Origin: Helicobacter sp. 13S00477-4
GTDB lineage: Bacteria > Campylobacterota > Campylobacteria > Campylobacterales > Helicobacteraceae
Length of the DNA: 64,000 nt
Reading direction: 5' to 3'
NCBI RefSeq assembly: GCF_002272785.1
Contig: NZ_MLAS01000005.1
Location: 47,762-111,761 of the forward strand
Shown here: piece after piece, positions 46,436 to 59,921 of the stretch
Layout of the letters: every line of letters starts with the position of its first letter
Position numbering within the stretch: the first letter of the stretch is position 1
Program-made: the position numbers and the translations under genes
Notes under the pieces: generated by a model
Told to the model about the DNA's origin: nothing
The model's database searches: none
What the model saw: only the letters and a program-made list of their open reading frames with translations

Positions 46436-48734
46436 GGCTGGCTCCATTGGTATTGAGTTTTATATTGCGTTTGACTACATTGGTAAGGTATTCTGGAGTA
46501 TAGGGCTTAGTAATATATTCAGTCATACCAGATTCTACACCTCGCATTCGATCTGTTTTTCTTGTCCTGCTTGTGACAGCTATGAGAGGCATATTTTTAA
46601 ATTTATTGTATTTCCTTACTTCCATTGCGAAAGAATATCCATCCATTCCGGGCATTTCTATATCTACAAGCACTGCATCTAAGATTTCATCACCATTTTT
46701 TACAATCTCTAAGCCTTCTAATCCATTTTTAGCCTCTAAAATTGTTACTCCTAAAGGTTTGAGGCATTTTTTCATGATATTTCTATCTGTATTGCTATCA
46801 TCTATGATGAGGACGGTGTAATCACTTGGTGTATTTTTAGTTTTTAGTGGTGGGGCTTCATTGATAAGATTGTTGATACTGATTTTGATATTTTTTGCCA
46901 TATCCATCATTGCAGCGACGTCAACAATGAGTGTTATTTTGCCATCTCCTCTTACTGTTGCTCCTGCAATCCCTGCAGTATTTTTTAGATAGTAGCCTAA
47001 GGATTTGATTACAATTTCTTCTTGTCCAATCAAATAATCAACAATCACTCCAATTTTTTGATCAGCCAAACCAATAATCACAACATACACTTCATTAGTT
47101 TTTTCTAAAATAGCATCTACTTTGAAAATATCAGCAAGGCGAACTAATGATAATACTTCGTCTCTGAGTCTTAAAACACTTTTCCCATCCACTGTGTATA
47201 TTTCATCTTGCGTAACTCGCACAGTTTCTAATACTGAGGAGAGCGGGATGGCATAATATTCTTCTTGTATCCCAACCAATAGTGCTTGGATAATGGCAAG
47301 AGTGAGGGGTATTTTTAGTTTCTGTGTTGTCCCTGCACCTTTTTCCGATTCTATTTCAATGATGCCATTGAGTTTTTCGATGTTTGTTTTGACAACATCC
47401 ATACCCACACCTCTTCCAGAGACATTTGAAATATTTTTTGCAGTTGAAAAACCTGGTTTGAAAATGATCCCAAAGGCTTCTTTATCACTCATATTGTCGG
47501 CTTCTCTTTCAGTGATGATATTTTTTTCAATCGCTTTTTGCTTCAGCATATCAGCATCAAGTCCTTTGCCATCATCTGCGATTTCAATAACAATGTGATT
47601 TCCCTCATTGTAGGCTTTGAGTTCTACTTTTCCAGTTTCATTTTTGCCTGCTGATATTCTTTCTTGAGGTATTTCTATGCCATGATCACAAGAATTTCTG
47701 ATAATATGGATGAGTGGATCACCAATCTCTTCTACAATTGATTTATCCAATTCGGTTTCTTCGCCAGTAATGATAAGTTCAATATTTTTACCAAGTTCTC
47801 TAGAAAGATCTCTTACCATTCTTGGAAATTTATTGAATACTTTACCTACAGGTTGCATTCTTGTTTTCATTACTGCTAATTGTAAATCTGTAGTGACAGT
47901 AGAAATTGAAGAAACAACTTGATTGAGTTCTTCAAGGAACTTTTCTCCATCGTATCTTTCTTCAACATCACTATAGATCCTAATGAGTCTATTTTTCCCT
48001 AATACAAGCTCTCCAATAAGGTTCATTAAGTGATCAAGTCTACGTACATCAACCCTGACAGTTTGTTCTACGCCAGTTGAAGGAATTTTATTTTCTTCAG
48101 GCTTTGTTTTTAATTGTTTGATTTTTTCTTCTTCGGGTTTTGTTTTGATTGTTTTGTTAGTTTGAGTTTCTTCTTTTTTCTTTTTAGAACGTTTTTGTTT
48201 ATCAGCATTTTGTCGCTTTAAAAGCAATCGTTGGATTTCTGATTCGATCTCTTCAGGACTCATATTGGTATAGTCAAGATCGGGTTCATCTGCTAGTGGA
48301 TTTTGCTCATTAGGCTTTTCTGGAGATAATTTGGTGTCTATTTTTTCATCTGAGATAGCTTGGAGTTTTTTGACTGTATGAGAAATATCAATACCGCTGT
48401 TAGAATCTGTTCCATTGTCCCTGATTTTTATTAGGAGTGCTTTCATTAAATCAATAGATTCTAAGACAATATCCATAATATCAGGTGTAAGTTTGAGTTC
48501 TTCTTTTCTTGCTTTATTCAGTACATCTTCCATATTATGGGTTAGGTGAGTTAGTGTATCAAAATTTAAAAAAGAGCTAGAGCCTTTGATAGTATGGGCG
48601 ACTCTAAAAATACGATTTAGCAGTTCTAAATCTTGAGGATTGTTTTCAAGTTCTACGAGATCTTGATCAAGTTGTTCGATCATTTCAAATGCTTCAATCA
48701 AAAAATCTTCCATTATTTCTTGCATTTCATCCAT
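46428..48734 (-). CDS. cheA: Chemotaxis histidine kinase CheA with fused receiver domain (CheAY)
   Basis: 768 residues with an unusual but Helicobacter-typical domain order: HPt domain with phospho-histidine in RVAHTIKGSSSF, a Lys/Glu-rich linker, dimerisation domain, kinase core with HIIRNSCDHGIE (N-box) and IADDGKGLD (G1), CheW-like regulatory domain, and a C-terminal receiver with acceptor Asp in VDIEMPGMDGYS and lysine in ITKPYT. The receiver may act as a phosphate sink next to free CheY. Start 48734 follows AAAGGGA. Confidence 0.95.
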   Translation of the reverse strand: MDEMQEIMEDFLIEAFEMIEQLDQDLVELENNPQDLELLNRIFRVAHTIKGSSSFLNFDTLTHLTHNMEDVLNKARKEELKLTPDIMDIVLESIDLMKALLIKIRDNGTDSNSGIDISHTVKKLQAISDEKIDTKLSPEKPNEQNPLADEPDLDYTNMSPEEIESEIQRLLLKRQNADKQKRSKKKKEETQTNKTIKTKPEEEKIKQLKTKPEENKIPSTGVEQTVRVDVRRLDHLMNLIGELVLGKNRLIRIYSDVEERYDGEKFLEELNQVVSSISTVTTDLQLAVMKTRMQPVGKVFNKFPRMVRDLSRELGKNIELIITGEETELDKSIVEEIGDPLIHIIRNSCDHGIEIPQERISAGKNETGKVELKAYNEGNHIVIEIADDGKGLDADMLKQKAIEKNIITEREADNMSDKEAFGIIFKPGFSTAKNISNVSGRGVGMDVVKTNIEKLNGIIEIESEKGAGTTQKLKIPLTLAIIQALLVGIQEEYYAIPLSSVLETVRVTQDEIYTVDGKSVLRLRDEVLSLVRLADIFKVDAILEKTNEVYVVIIGLADQKIGVIVDYLIGQEEIVIKSLGYYLKNTAGIAGATVRGDGKITLIVDVAAMMDMAKNIKISINNLINEAPPLKTKNTPSDYTVLIIDDSNTDRNIMKKCLKPLGVTILEAKNGLEGLEIVKNGDEILDAVLVDIEMPGMDGYSFAMEVRKYNKFKNMPLIAVTSRTRKTDRMRGVESGMTEYITKPYTPEYLTNVVKRNIKLNTNGASHE

Positions 48735-48830
48735 ATTTAGTATCCCTTTTTTTAGCATTTTTTAAGATTTTTGTATTTTACAATTTATTCATAAAAAATT
48801 CTACTTTAATCTTATTTTAGTCAAAAAATT

Positions 48831-49580
48831 TTAGATTTTTTCATCAAAACTTCCTATTTTTCCTTCATCTTTTTGAGGATCAAAAATAAATCCAATTTGT
48901 TCACAATAAAAAGAAGGCAAGCAGATGTAATTTTGCTCGATCTTTCCTATATGAAAATGTCCTTCTATGATACCATTTATGTGCTTTATATCGTATTTTT
49001 TTGCAAAATTAGAATATTTTTTTTGCCTTTGTTTAAGGAAAATTACAAAATCTTCATCATTGATTTGAAATTTTTTGATAGTTTTTTTATTGATTTTATT
49101 GGCTATATTTTTATAGATGACTCCAAAACTTAATAAATCCAAAAGTTTTAAAATGCTTAATACAAAAGGATTACCAAGTGTACGGATATAAATATCATAG
49201 TTTTTAGTCAAAAAAATATCCCCATGTGCAAGTAAAATTTTTTTATTTTGGTATTGGAAAAAGGCAGGTTGTAGGCTTCGAGGATATATTTTGACTTTAT
49301 TTAAAAGATGGGCATCAATACCAAAATCGTGATTACCCTCAAAATAAAATACTTCTGTTTTTAAAGATAAGTCATTAATAAGAGAGATAATATCAGCATT
49401 ATTTTTTATAGAAGTTGGTATATGTCCTATAAAGAGATGAAAAATATCCCCCATAAAAAATACTTGCGGGGGTGGATGGGCGATGAGCTTTTTTATCATC
49501 GTCTTTAATTTGTTATCAGGAGGTATGTGGTGTGCATCAGCAATAAAAAAGGCACCATTTTTGATTGTTGGTATTTGCAT
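48831..49580 (-). CDS. LpxH-like UDP-2,3-diacylglucosamine pyrophosphatase / metallophosphoesterase
   Basis: 249 residues of the calcineurin-like phosphoesterase fold. Metal-site motifs: FIADAHH, FFMGDIFHLF, YFEGNHDFG, LLAHGDIF and IEGHFHIG. The motif order and length resemble LpxH, which makes lipid X in lipid A synthesis, and the locus corresponds to HP0394. The first motif (ADAHH) differs from the usual SDLHL, so the lipid A role is likely rather than certain. Confidence 0.78.
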   Translation of the reverse strand: MQIPTIKNGAFFIADAHHIPPDNKLKTMIKKLIAHPPPQVFFMGDIFHLFIGHIPTSIKNNADIISLINDLSLKTEVFYFEGNHDFGIDAHLLNKVKIYPRSLQPAFFQYQNKKILLAHGDIFLTKNYDIYIRTLGNPFVLSILKLLDLLSFGVIYKNIANKINKKTIKKFQINDEDFVIFLKQRQKKYSNFAKKYDIKHINGIIEGHFHIGKIEQNYICLPSFYCEQIGFIFDPQKDEGKIGSFDEKI

Positions 49581-49599
49581 TTGTTTTAATATTCAACCT

Positions 49600-49824
49600 T
49601 TAATATATTTTAACACTTTGCCCCCCGCCCATAAATTGTAAAAATTCTATTTTGTCTCCATTTTTTGGAAATGTATTAGACCAATCATTTTTTTTTACAA
49701 CTAATGAGTTGAGTGCAACAGCTACTACTTTAGATTCTATTTTTAGATGATCTAAAATTCTTTGAATATTAAGATTATCTGAATCTGAAAAGGTTTTTAT
49801 TTCACCATTGATAATGAGTTCCAT
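49600..49824 (-). CDS. thiS: ThiS-like sulfur carrier protein with C-terminal tail
   Basis: 74-residue ubiquitin-fold protein: MELIINGEIKTF, VVAVALNSLVVKK and DKIEFLQFMGGG match ThiS, which carries sulfur as a C-terminal Gly-Gly thiocarboxylate for thiazole synthesis. Unusually the chain does not stop after Gly-Gly; six residues QSVKIY follow. The codons at that place include a run of six G (C6 at 49621-49626 on the plus strand). A protease step, as in QbsE- or HcyS-type carriers, would be needed to expose the glycine. Confidence 0.78.
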   Translation of the reverse strand: MELIINGEIKTFSDSDNLNIQRILDHLKIESKVVAVALNSLVVKKNDWSNTFPKNGDKIEFLQFMGGGQSVKIY

Positions 49825-49894
49825 TTTTTCTCCGTTTTTAGGTTATTTTCACATTAAAACATAAATATAAAATTATTTTTTGTGATTGAAGATT

Positions 49895-51226
49895 TTATTT
49901 TGATTGATTTGGCTTGAAAAATCGATAAAATCCTCCGGTTTTATTTTCTTGTTTTGTCCTTGAGATGACTAAATCACCTTCTTTAGCATTTTTTGTAACA
50001 GTTGTTCCACTTCCTATGAGGACATTGGATTGAATCTGAATTGGAGCTATGAGTTGGGAATCGCTACCTATAAAGACATTTTTACCGATAATTGTCCTGT
50101 GTTTTGTTTTGCCATCATAGTTGCAGGTAATGACCCCTGCACCGACATTACTCCCCTTATCAATAGCACAATCACCTAAATAGCTTAAGTGTCCTGCTTT
50201 CACTCCTCTAAGTTCAGAAGCCTTAAGCTCGACGAAGTTTCCAATATGCGTGTCATCAATATAGCAATTTGTTCTAACATGTGCCATAGGACCTATTTTA
50301 GAATTTTTGATGGTGCTATTTTCAATTACGCTATGGGCTTTGATATGTGAATTGATTATTTTTGTTTCTCCATTGATAAATACTCCTTGCTCAATTTCAC
50401 ATTCTCCTTCAAATATAACATCAGATTCTAAGTAAACAGTATGAGGCAAATGGATAATAACTCCTTGTTGCATTGCTCTGGTTCGAAGACGATCTAACAT
50501 TAAATCTTGTGCAATGGAAAGCTCAAGTTTTGAATTCACTCCTATAAAATTCTCTCTATCCACAAAAACAGGCGTAATTCCAATGCCATCATTTGCTGCT
50601 AATTGTATCAAATCAGTCAAATAATATTCTTTTTGTGCATTATGATTCTTGACTTTAGGTAGATAGGATTGTAATACTTTTTTTTCAAAAAGATACACAC
50701 CAGCATTGACTGTTTTTATAGATTTTATATCTATGTTTGCATCTTTTTCTTCAATAATTTGCTTGACTTGATTATCTTTGATGATAACTCTGCCATAACC
50801 ATTTGGATTAGAAATCTCAAAGATACCTATTGCAATAAGTGTTTTATGGACTATGAGTTGTTCAATTTGTTCTTTTGTAATCAATGGCATATCTCCATTG
50901 AGTATTAGTATTTGTTCATATTTTGTTGGGATGGGATTTTGAAGATCATCTTTTATCAGGGCTCCGCCAGTGCCTGGATATTTAGAATGGTTTTGGATAT
51001 GAAAATGAATATGTTTGAGTTGGTTTTTGAATGTATTTTGCACATAATCTTGAATCCTTTTATGCTCAAAAAATAAGATAATATGGATATCATCACTGAT
51101 TTTCAATGCTTCCTGTATTGAATAAAACAGCATTTCTTTCCCGCATATCTTATGCAAGACTTTTGGCAGGGTTGACTTCATTCTTGTTCCTGCACCAGCT
51201 GCTAGGATAACCACTGAAACAGACAT
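49895..51226 (-). CDS. glmU: Bifunctional GlmU (N-acetylglucosamine-1-P uridyltransferase / acetyltransferase)
   Basis: Last two steps of UDP-GlcNAc synthesis; 443 residues. N-terminal pyrophosphorylase with VILAAGAGTRMKSTLPKVLH and GDMPLI; C-terminal left-handed beta-helix with hexapeptide repeats and the acetyltransferase blocks GHLSYLGD and NVGAGVITCNYDG. Length normal. Divergent from fliP, as HP0683/HP0685. Confidence 0.96.
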   Translation of the reverse strand: MSVSVVILAAGAGTRMKSTLPKVLHKICGKEMLFYSIQEALKISDDIHIILFFEHKRIQDYVQNTFKNQLKHIHFHIQNHSKYPGTGGALIKDDLQNPIPTKYEQILILNGDMPLITKEQIEQLIVHKTLIAIGIFEISNPNGYGRVIIKDNQVKQIIEEKDANIDIKSIKTVNAGVYLFEKKVLQSYLPKVKNHNAQKEYYLTDLIQLAANDGIGITPVFVDRENFIGVNSKLELSIAQDLMLDRLRTRAMQQGVIIHLPHTVYLESDVIFEGECEIEQGVFINGETKIINSHIKAHSVIENSTIKNSKIGPMAHVRTNCYIDDTHIGNFVELKASELRGVKAGHLSYLGDCAIDKGSNVGAGVITCNYDGKTKHRTIIGKNVFIGSDSQLIAPIQIQSNVLIGSGTTVTKNAKEGDLVISRTKQENKTGGFYRFFKPNQSK

Positions 51227-51336
51227 TTGGTTTGCCTTCTTGAAATTGAAATTTATAAAATTTTAACACAAATAAGATTATACTAATATTTTTGTTTGAA
51301 TAGCCCACATATTCCATTTGACAGGGAGTTTTTGTT

Positions 51337-52074
51337 TTGAGGTTAATATTTTTTATTGGGGTTATGTTTTTGATGATGGGTGTGGGTTATGGAGCTGAAA
51401 CGATACCCACTGTGAACCTTTCTCTTTCAGCACCTTCTTCGCCTAAACAACTTGTTACTACACTTAATATTGTTATTATTTTGACTTTTTTAGTCCTTGC
51501 GCCTTCTTTGGTGTTAGTGATGACAAGTTTTACTCGTTTGATCATTGTTTTTTCTTTTTTGAGGACAGCCTTGGGTACTCAGCAATCCCCGCCAACACAA
51601 ATTCTTGTTTCTTTGGCTTTAGTGTTGACTTTTTTTATCATGGAGCCAGTGGCTAAAGAAGGCTATAATTCAGGTATCAAACCCTATATGGATAATAAAA
51701 TTTCTTATGATGTTGCGTTTGAGAAAACAATTGCTCCTTTTAAAGATTTTATGATGAAGAATACACGAGAGAAAGATTTAGCATTATTTTTTAGGATCCG
51801 TCATTTACCTAACCCTCAAAGTGTCCAAGATGTTCCCTTGAGTGTCCTTGTACCTGCTTTTATGATCAGTGAACTCAAAACAGCTTTCCAGATAGGATTT
51901 TTATTATACTTGCCATTTTTGGTCATTGATATGGTTGTGAGTTCTATTTTGATGGCTATGGGTATGATGATGTTGCCACCAGTAATGATTTCTTTGCCTT
52001 TTAAAATATTGATTTTTGTATTGGTAGATGGATTTAATTTATTAGTCGGGAATTTAGTGGCTAGTTTCAAATGA
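51337..52074 (+). CDS. fliP: Flagellar biosynthesis protein FliP
   Basis: Integral membrane part of the flagellar type III export gate, 245 residues. A signal sequence is followed by the family blocks VMTSFTRLIIVFSFLRTALG, SPPTQILVSLALVLTFF and PLSVLVPAFMISELKTAFQIG. The TTG at 51337 lies eight bases after AGGGAG; an ATG at 51363 would truncate the signal peptide. Intact here, unlike the frameshifted copy in one H. pylori genome. Confidence 0.95.
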   Translation: MRLIFFIGVMFLMMGVGYGAETIPTVNLSLSAPSSPKQLVTTLNIVIILTFLVLAPSLVLVMTSFTRLIIVFSFLRTALGTQQSPPTQILVSLALVLTFFIMEPVAKEGYNSGIKPYMDNKISYDVAFEKTIAPFKDFMMKNTREKDLALFFRIRHLPNPQSVQDVPLSVLVPAFMISELKTAFQIGFLLYLPFLVIDMVVSSILMAMGMMMLPPVMISLPFKILIFVLVDGFNLLVGNLVASFK

Positions 52075-52107
52075 TGATTGATAAGGTTGTTGGGAATTAG
52101 ACTTAAA

Positions 52108-53001
52108 ATGATTAAAAATATAAATAAGAAATTTCAAATATTCAATCAGGATTGTGCAGAAGGATTAAAAAATATTCCAGATGATTTTATTGATTTTATC
52201 GTTACAGATCCTCCTTATTTTATTGATGGGATGGGAGATGATTGGGATGACGAAGGATTGAATAAAAAGAAATCAAAATCAGGTGTTGTTGGTGGTTTAC
52301 CTGTTGGAATGAAATTTGATAGGGAACAAGGCACAAGATTGCAAAAGTTTTTGGAACCTTTGAGTGTTGAATTTCATAGAGTGCTTAAGCCCGGAGGCTT
52401 TTGCATTGTTTTTTCGCAAGCTAGATTATATCATAGGACAGCAATGGCTCTTGATTTGGCAGGATTTGAGATAAGAGATTTGCTTGGTTGGAAATATGAA
52501 GGACAGGCTAAAGCTTTTTCACAAGATCATTTTATAAAAAAAGATAAAAAATTGTCTGAAAAAGAAAAAAAGGATTTAATCCTCCAAATGGAAGGATTAA
52601 AAACCCCTCAATTAAAGCCACAACTAGAACCAATGACTTTAGCACAAAAACCAAAAATAGGAACATTTGTTCAAAATTGGAAAAAATATGGCGTTGGATT
52701 ATTGAATACAAAAGAAAGTTTAGATGGAAAATTTCCTGGAACTATCATGGAAGTTTCAAAGAGAGTTAGACAAAATGAATCAGATGAGAAAATACAACAC
52801 ATCACAATTAAACCTGTTATTTTAATTTCTCATTTGATCAAATTGTTTACCCAAAAAAATCAAATTGTTTTGGATCCATTTGCAGGAAGTGGATCGCACG
52901 GAATTGCTGCATTACAAAATGAAAGAAAATTTATCGGTTTTGAGATAGAAAAAAAATATTACGATATATGCTTGAGACGTTTTAATACATTAAAAACTTA
53001 G
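52108..53001 (+). CDS. Type II DNA methyltransferase, beta class (N6-A or N4-C)
   Basis: 297 residues with the beta-class order: catalytic motif IV first (VTDPPYFIDG, residues 31-40) and SAM motif I near the C-terminus (LDPFAGSGSHGIAAL). The DPPY form favours adenine-N6 methylation. Specificity cannot be read from the sequence. It is convergent with an HNH nuclease gene only five bases away, so the pair is probably one restriction-modification system. An upstream TTG at 52078 in frame lacks a ribosome site. It follows fliP by 33 bases. Confidence 0.86.
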   Translation: MIKNINKKFQIFNQDCAEGLKNIPDDFIDFIVTDPPYFIDGMGDDWDDEGLNKKKSKSGVVGGLPVGMKFDREQGTRLQKFLEPLSVEFHRVLKPGGFCIVFSQARLYHRTAMALDLAGFEIRDLLGWKYEGQAKAFSQDHFIKKDKKLSEKEKKDLILQMEGLKTPQLKPQLEPMTLAQKPKIGTFVQNWKKYGVGLLNTKESLDGKFPGTIMEVSKRVRQNESDEKIQHITIKPVILISHLIKLFTQKNQIVLDPFAGSGSHGIAALQNERKFIGFEIEKKYYDICLRRFNTLKT

Positions 53002-53006
53002 GAGTT

Positions 53007-53744
53007 TTATTCAATCTTTAAGTATTGTTTTAAAAAATTATATATATCTTGTTTGATGGATTTTGAAGTTGATTTTAAAAAGTTCAATACAACCCTCATC
53101 CCATCAGGAGTATCTGCTAGAGCGATAACTCTTCCAGTTTTATCATAAATCCATCTATTCCTATCAGGTCGATTACATATTTGACATTGCGGGATAATAT
53201 TCCCAGCAATTAAATCTTTTTTTGGATTCATATGTCCTTGTTGGAGTTGAACAATTGTATTTTTTCTGATTAAATGAGGTTTATTTTCTTGTGATCCACA
53301 AACAGCACATCGCCAATTGTATTCTTTTTTAATCTTTTCAAAATCATCATTCATGATGCCAGTTTTTCGATTTTGAACATATGATGGATGTGGTATTTCC
53401 AAACTCATAAGATGATAAGTTCCTTTTGGTATTTTTATATTTTCTCCACGTGTTCCAGTTATGATATACCATCCTTTTTGCATTCCTAAGTGCCTTGCCT
53501 GTTGAACATCATTAGTGTCTGGATAGAATCCTCTGATAAAGTTTGTTAAATCTTGCTTGGATATTATTTTTGTATTAGGGTAGTCTTTTGCTAATAGAAT
53601 TAATACTAATGCATCTTTTGTATATTTACCTTTTTTATTCTTTAATTTTGGGAGTATAACTTCATTTTTGGAGAGATAATTTGTGTGGTATTTTTTTATC
53701 AAATCATACAAATCTTCTATATCTTCGTCTGTCATTTTAGACAT
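53007..53744 (-). CDS. HNH-type restriction endonuclease (probable)
   Basis: 245 residues. The C-terminal half holds a zinc-stabilised HNH (beta-beta-alpha metal) nuclease: CAVC (146-149), QGHMNP with catalytic-type H171, GNIIPQCQIC (N182, C187, C190) and NRPDRNRW. The N-terminal part is helical and likely reads DNA. Its position tail-to-tail with a DNA methyltransferase makes it the restriction partner; a free homing-type nuclease is less likely. I do not recognise the recognition site. Confidence 0.8.
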   Translation of the reverse strand: MSKMTDEDIEDLYDLIKKYHTNYLSKNEVILPKLKNKKGKYTKDALVLILLAKDYPNTKIISKQDLTNFIRGFYPDTNDVQQARHLGMQKGWYIITGTRGENIKIPKGTYHLMSLEIPHPSYVQNRKTGIMNDDFEKIKKEYNWRCAVCGSQENKPHLIRKNTIVQLQQGHMNPKKDLIAGNIIPQCQICNRPDRNRWIYDKTGRVIALADTPDGMRVVLNFLKSTSKSIKQDIYNFLKQYLKIE

Positions 53745-53833
53745 TTTTTTGATTCCCTAAAAATAATTTAAGGTAGATTAACATAATATTTTCAATCCTG
53801 AAGTGCCTGAGTTATGATTTAGGTTTTTATCCC

Positions 53834-58214
<4,381 letters not shown>

Positions 58215-58226
58215 TACTAATAAGAT

Positions 58227-58508
58227 TTATTCAATAATTTTAGGGACGATAAAATAACCTTCTTTTGAGCAAGGAGCATTCTTAAGTATATTTGAGCTTA
58301 TGGAAGTATCAATTTGTTTGATATCTTCTCTAAGGGGTGTTGCAATGGGATAATCTTCATCAACATTATCAAAATCTAAATCTGAAATATTGGCAACAAA
58401 GCCTAAAATATCTCCCAAATCAATTTTAAGGGATTCTTTTTTATCTTCATCAATTTGTATCATCCCTAGTTTTTCTAATTTATTCAATACATCATCATCA
58501 ATATTCAT
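58227..58508 (-). CDS. gatC: Aspartyl/glutamyl-tRNA amidotransferase subunit C
   Basis: 93 residues; stabilises GatAB, which converts misacylated Glu-tRNA(Gln) and Asp-tRNA(Asn). Visible blocks: LNKLEKLGMIQIDED, LGDILGFVANISDLDFD and the C-terminal FIVPKIIE. The start at 58508 was preferred over 58559 since it gives the family length. gatA and gatB are not adjacent. It lies 12 bases upstream of the type IIG gene in the same direction. Confidence 0.9.
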   Translation of the reverse strand: MNIDDDVLNKLEKLGMIQIDEDKKESLKIDLGDILGFVANISDLDFDNVDEDYPIATPLREDIKQIDTSISSNILKNAPCSKEGYFIVPKIIE

Positions 58509-58641
58509 TTTTACTTCTTTAGAATTAATTGGACTAATCATTATATAATGATATTTCATAGAAGGCTATTATAACATAAATATTAAAAGTACTTAAAAGT
58601 TTTTTAGTGTATTTAGGGTTGAGAAGAGTTAGGTAAAGTGT

Positions 58642-58647
58642 TATAAT
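58642..58647 (+). promoter_or_regulatory. Candidate cfa -10 element
   Basis: A consensus TATAAT lies 32 bases before the cfa ATG, in the 170-base divergent region between gatC and cfa. No clear -35 element is visible, as is common in this group. Confidence 0.5.
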
Positions 58648-58678
58648 AATAGGCAAATTTTTTTAGAAGGTCCCCAAA

Positions 58679-59842
58679 ATGTTTTCAAAGTTTTTATTAA
58701 AAATGGCATTGAAGAGTTGGAAAATTGGTGATTATCAAATCCAATTTTGGGATGGAGAAGTTTATCAAAATGGCAATATGCCTTCTAAATTCACCATCAA
58801 AATCAACCGCCCACTTAAATGGAGTGATTTGAAAAAAGATATGTCTTTGACTATAGCAGAAGCTTATATGGATGGGGTCATTGATATAGAAGGTTCAATG
58901 GATGAAATCGCTAGGGTTTTATACCTACATACCAATTATAATGATTTGCACAAACACGATAATGCTAAAGCATTCCAAACTAGCATAAAAGAAAAATCTA
59001 ATATTTCAAAACATTATGATTTGGGGAATGATTTTTATTCAATATGGTTGGATGAAACTTGGAGTTATTCTTGTGCATATTTTAAGACGCCTAAAGATAC
59101 TCTTTATCAAGCTCAAATCCAAAAACTTGATCACACACTCAAAAAACTTGATCTTAAAAAAGGTGAGAAGCTTTTAGATATTGGTTGTGGTTGGGGTTGG
59201 CTTTCTATCAGGGCAGCTCAAACTTATGGTGTAGAAGTAGTTGGCATCACTATCAGTGAAGAACAATACAAAGCAGCTTCTATTCGTGTGAAAGAGGCAG
59301 GTTTAGAAGATAAAGTCAGTATACGTCTTTTGAATTATCAAGATTTAAGACCAAAAGAAGAATTTGATAAAGTAGTCAGTGTTGGTATGTTTGAACATGT
59401 AGGGAAAGAAAATATACCCCTTTATTTTAAAAAGGTCAAAGAGGTTTTAAAACCCGGTGGAATGTTTTTACTCCATTCTATAATGTGCTGTTTTGAGGGA
59501 GATACGAATGCTTGGATAGACAAGTATATTTTTCCAGGTGGTTATTTACCTTCTTTAAGAGAAGTCATTTCTATCATGAGTGAATGTGATTTCCATCTCC
59601 TTTTAGCAGAAAGCCTAAGGATACATTATGCAAAGACACTAGATTGTTGGTCTGAAAACTTCAAAAACAATTTAGACAAAATCCCTCAAAAATATGATCA
59701 AAGATTTATTCGTATGTGGGGATTGTATCTTGATAGTTGTGCGAGTGCTTTTAGGGTAGGGAGCGTGGATTTATTTCAGTTGCTACTAACAAATAATGTG
59801 AATAATGAATTACCATTGACAAAACAATATGTTTGGGAATGA
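58679..59842 (+). CDS. cfa: Cyclopropane-fatty-acyl-phospholipid synthase
   Basis: 387 residues. Uses SAM to add a methylene bridge across double bonds of membrane lipids, a stress and acid response in Helicobacter (HP0416). SAM-binding LDIGCGWGWLSIRAA, the preceding SNISKHYDLGNDFYSIWLD and SVGMFEHVG are classical. The active-site bicarbonate-binding Cys/His block LHSIMCCFEG is present. Confidence 0.96.
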   Translation: MFSKFLLKMALKSWKIGDYQIQFWDGEVYQNGNMPSKFTIKINRPLKWSDLKKDMSLTIAEAYMDGVIDIEGSMDEIARVLYLHTNYNDLHKHDNAKAFQTSIKEKSNISKHYDLGNDFYSIWLDETWSYSCAYFKTPKDTLYQAQIQKLDHTLKKLDLKKGEKLLDIGCGWGWLSIRAAQTYGVEVVGITISEEQYKAASIRVKEAGLEDKVSIRLLNYQDLRPKEEFDKVVSVGMFEHVGKENIPLYFKKVKEVLKPGGMFLLHSIMCCFEGDTNAWIDKYIFPGGYLPSLREVISIMSECDFHLLLAESLRIHYAKTLDCWSENFKNNLDKIPQKYDQRFIRMWGLYLDSCASAFRVGSVDLFQLLLTNNVNNELPLTKQYVWE

Positions 59843-59921
59843 AGGGAAAAATTTGAGTTATTAATTTTTTGTTAACTAGATTTGGAGTTTAATTGAAGTA
59901 AACTTTTTTAAAGATAATTTC

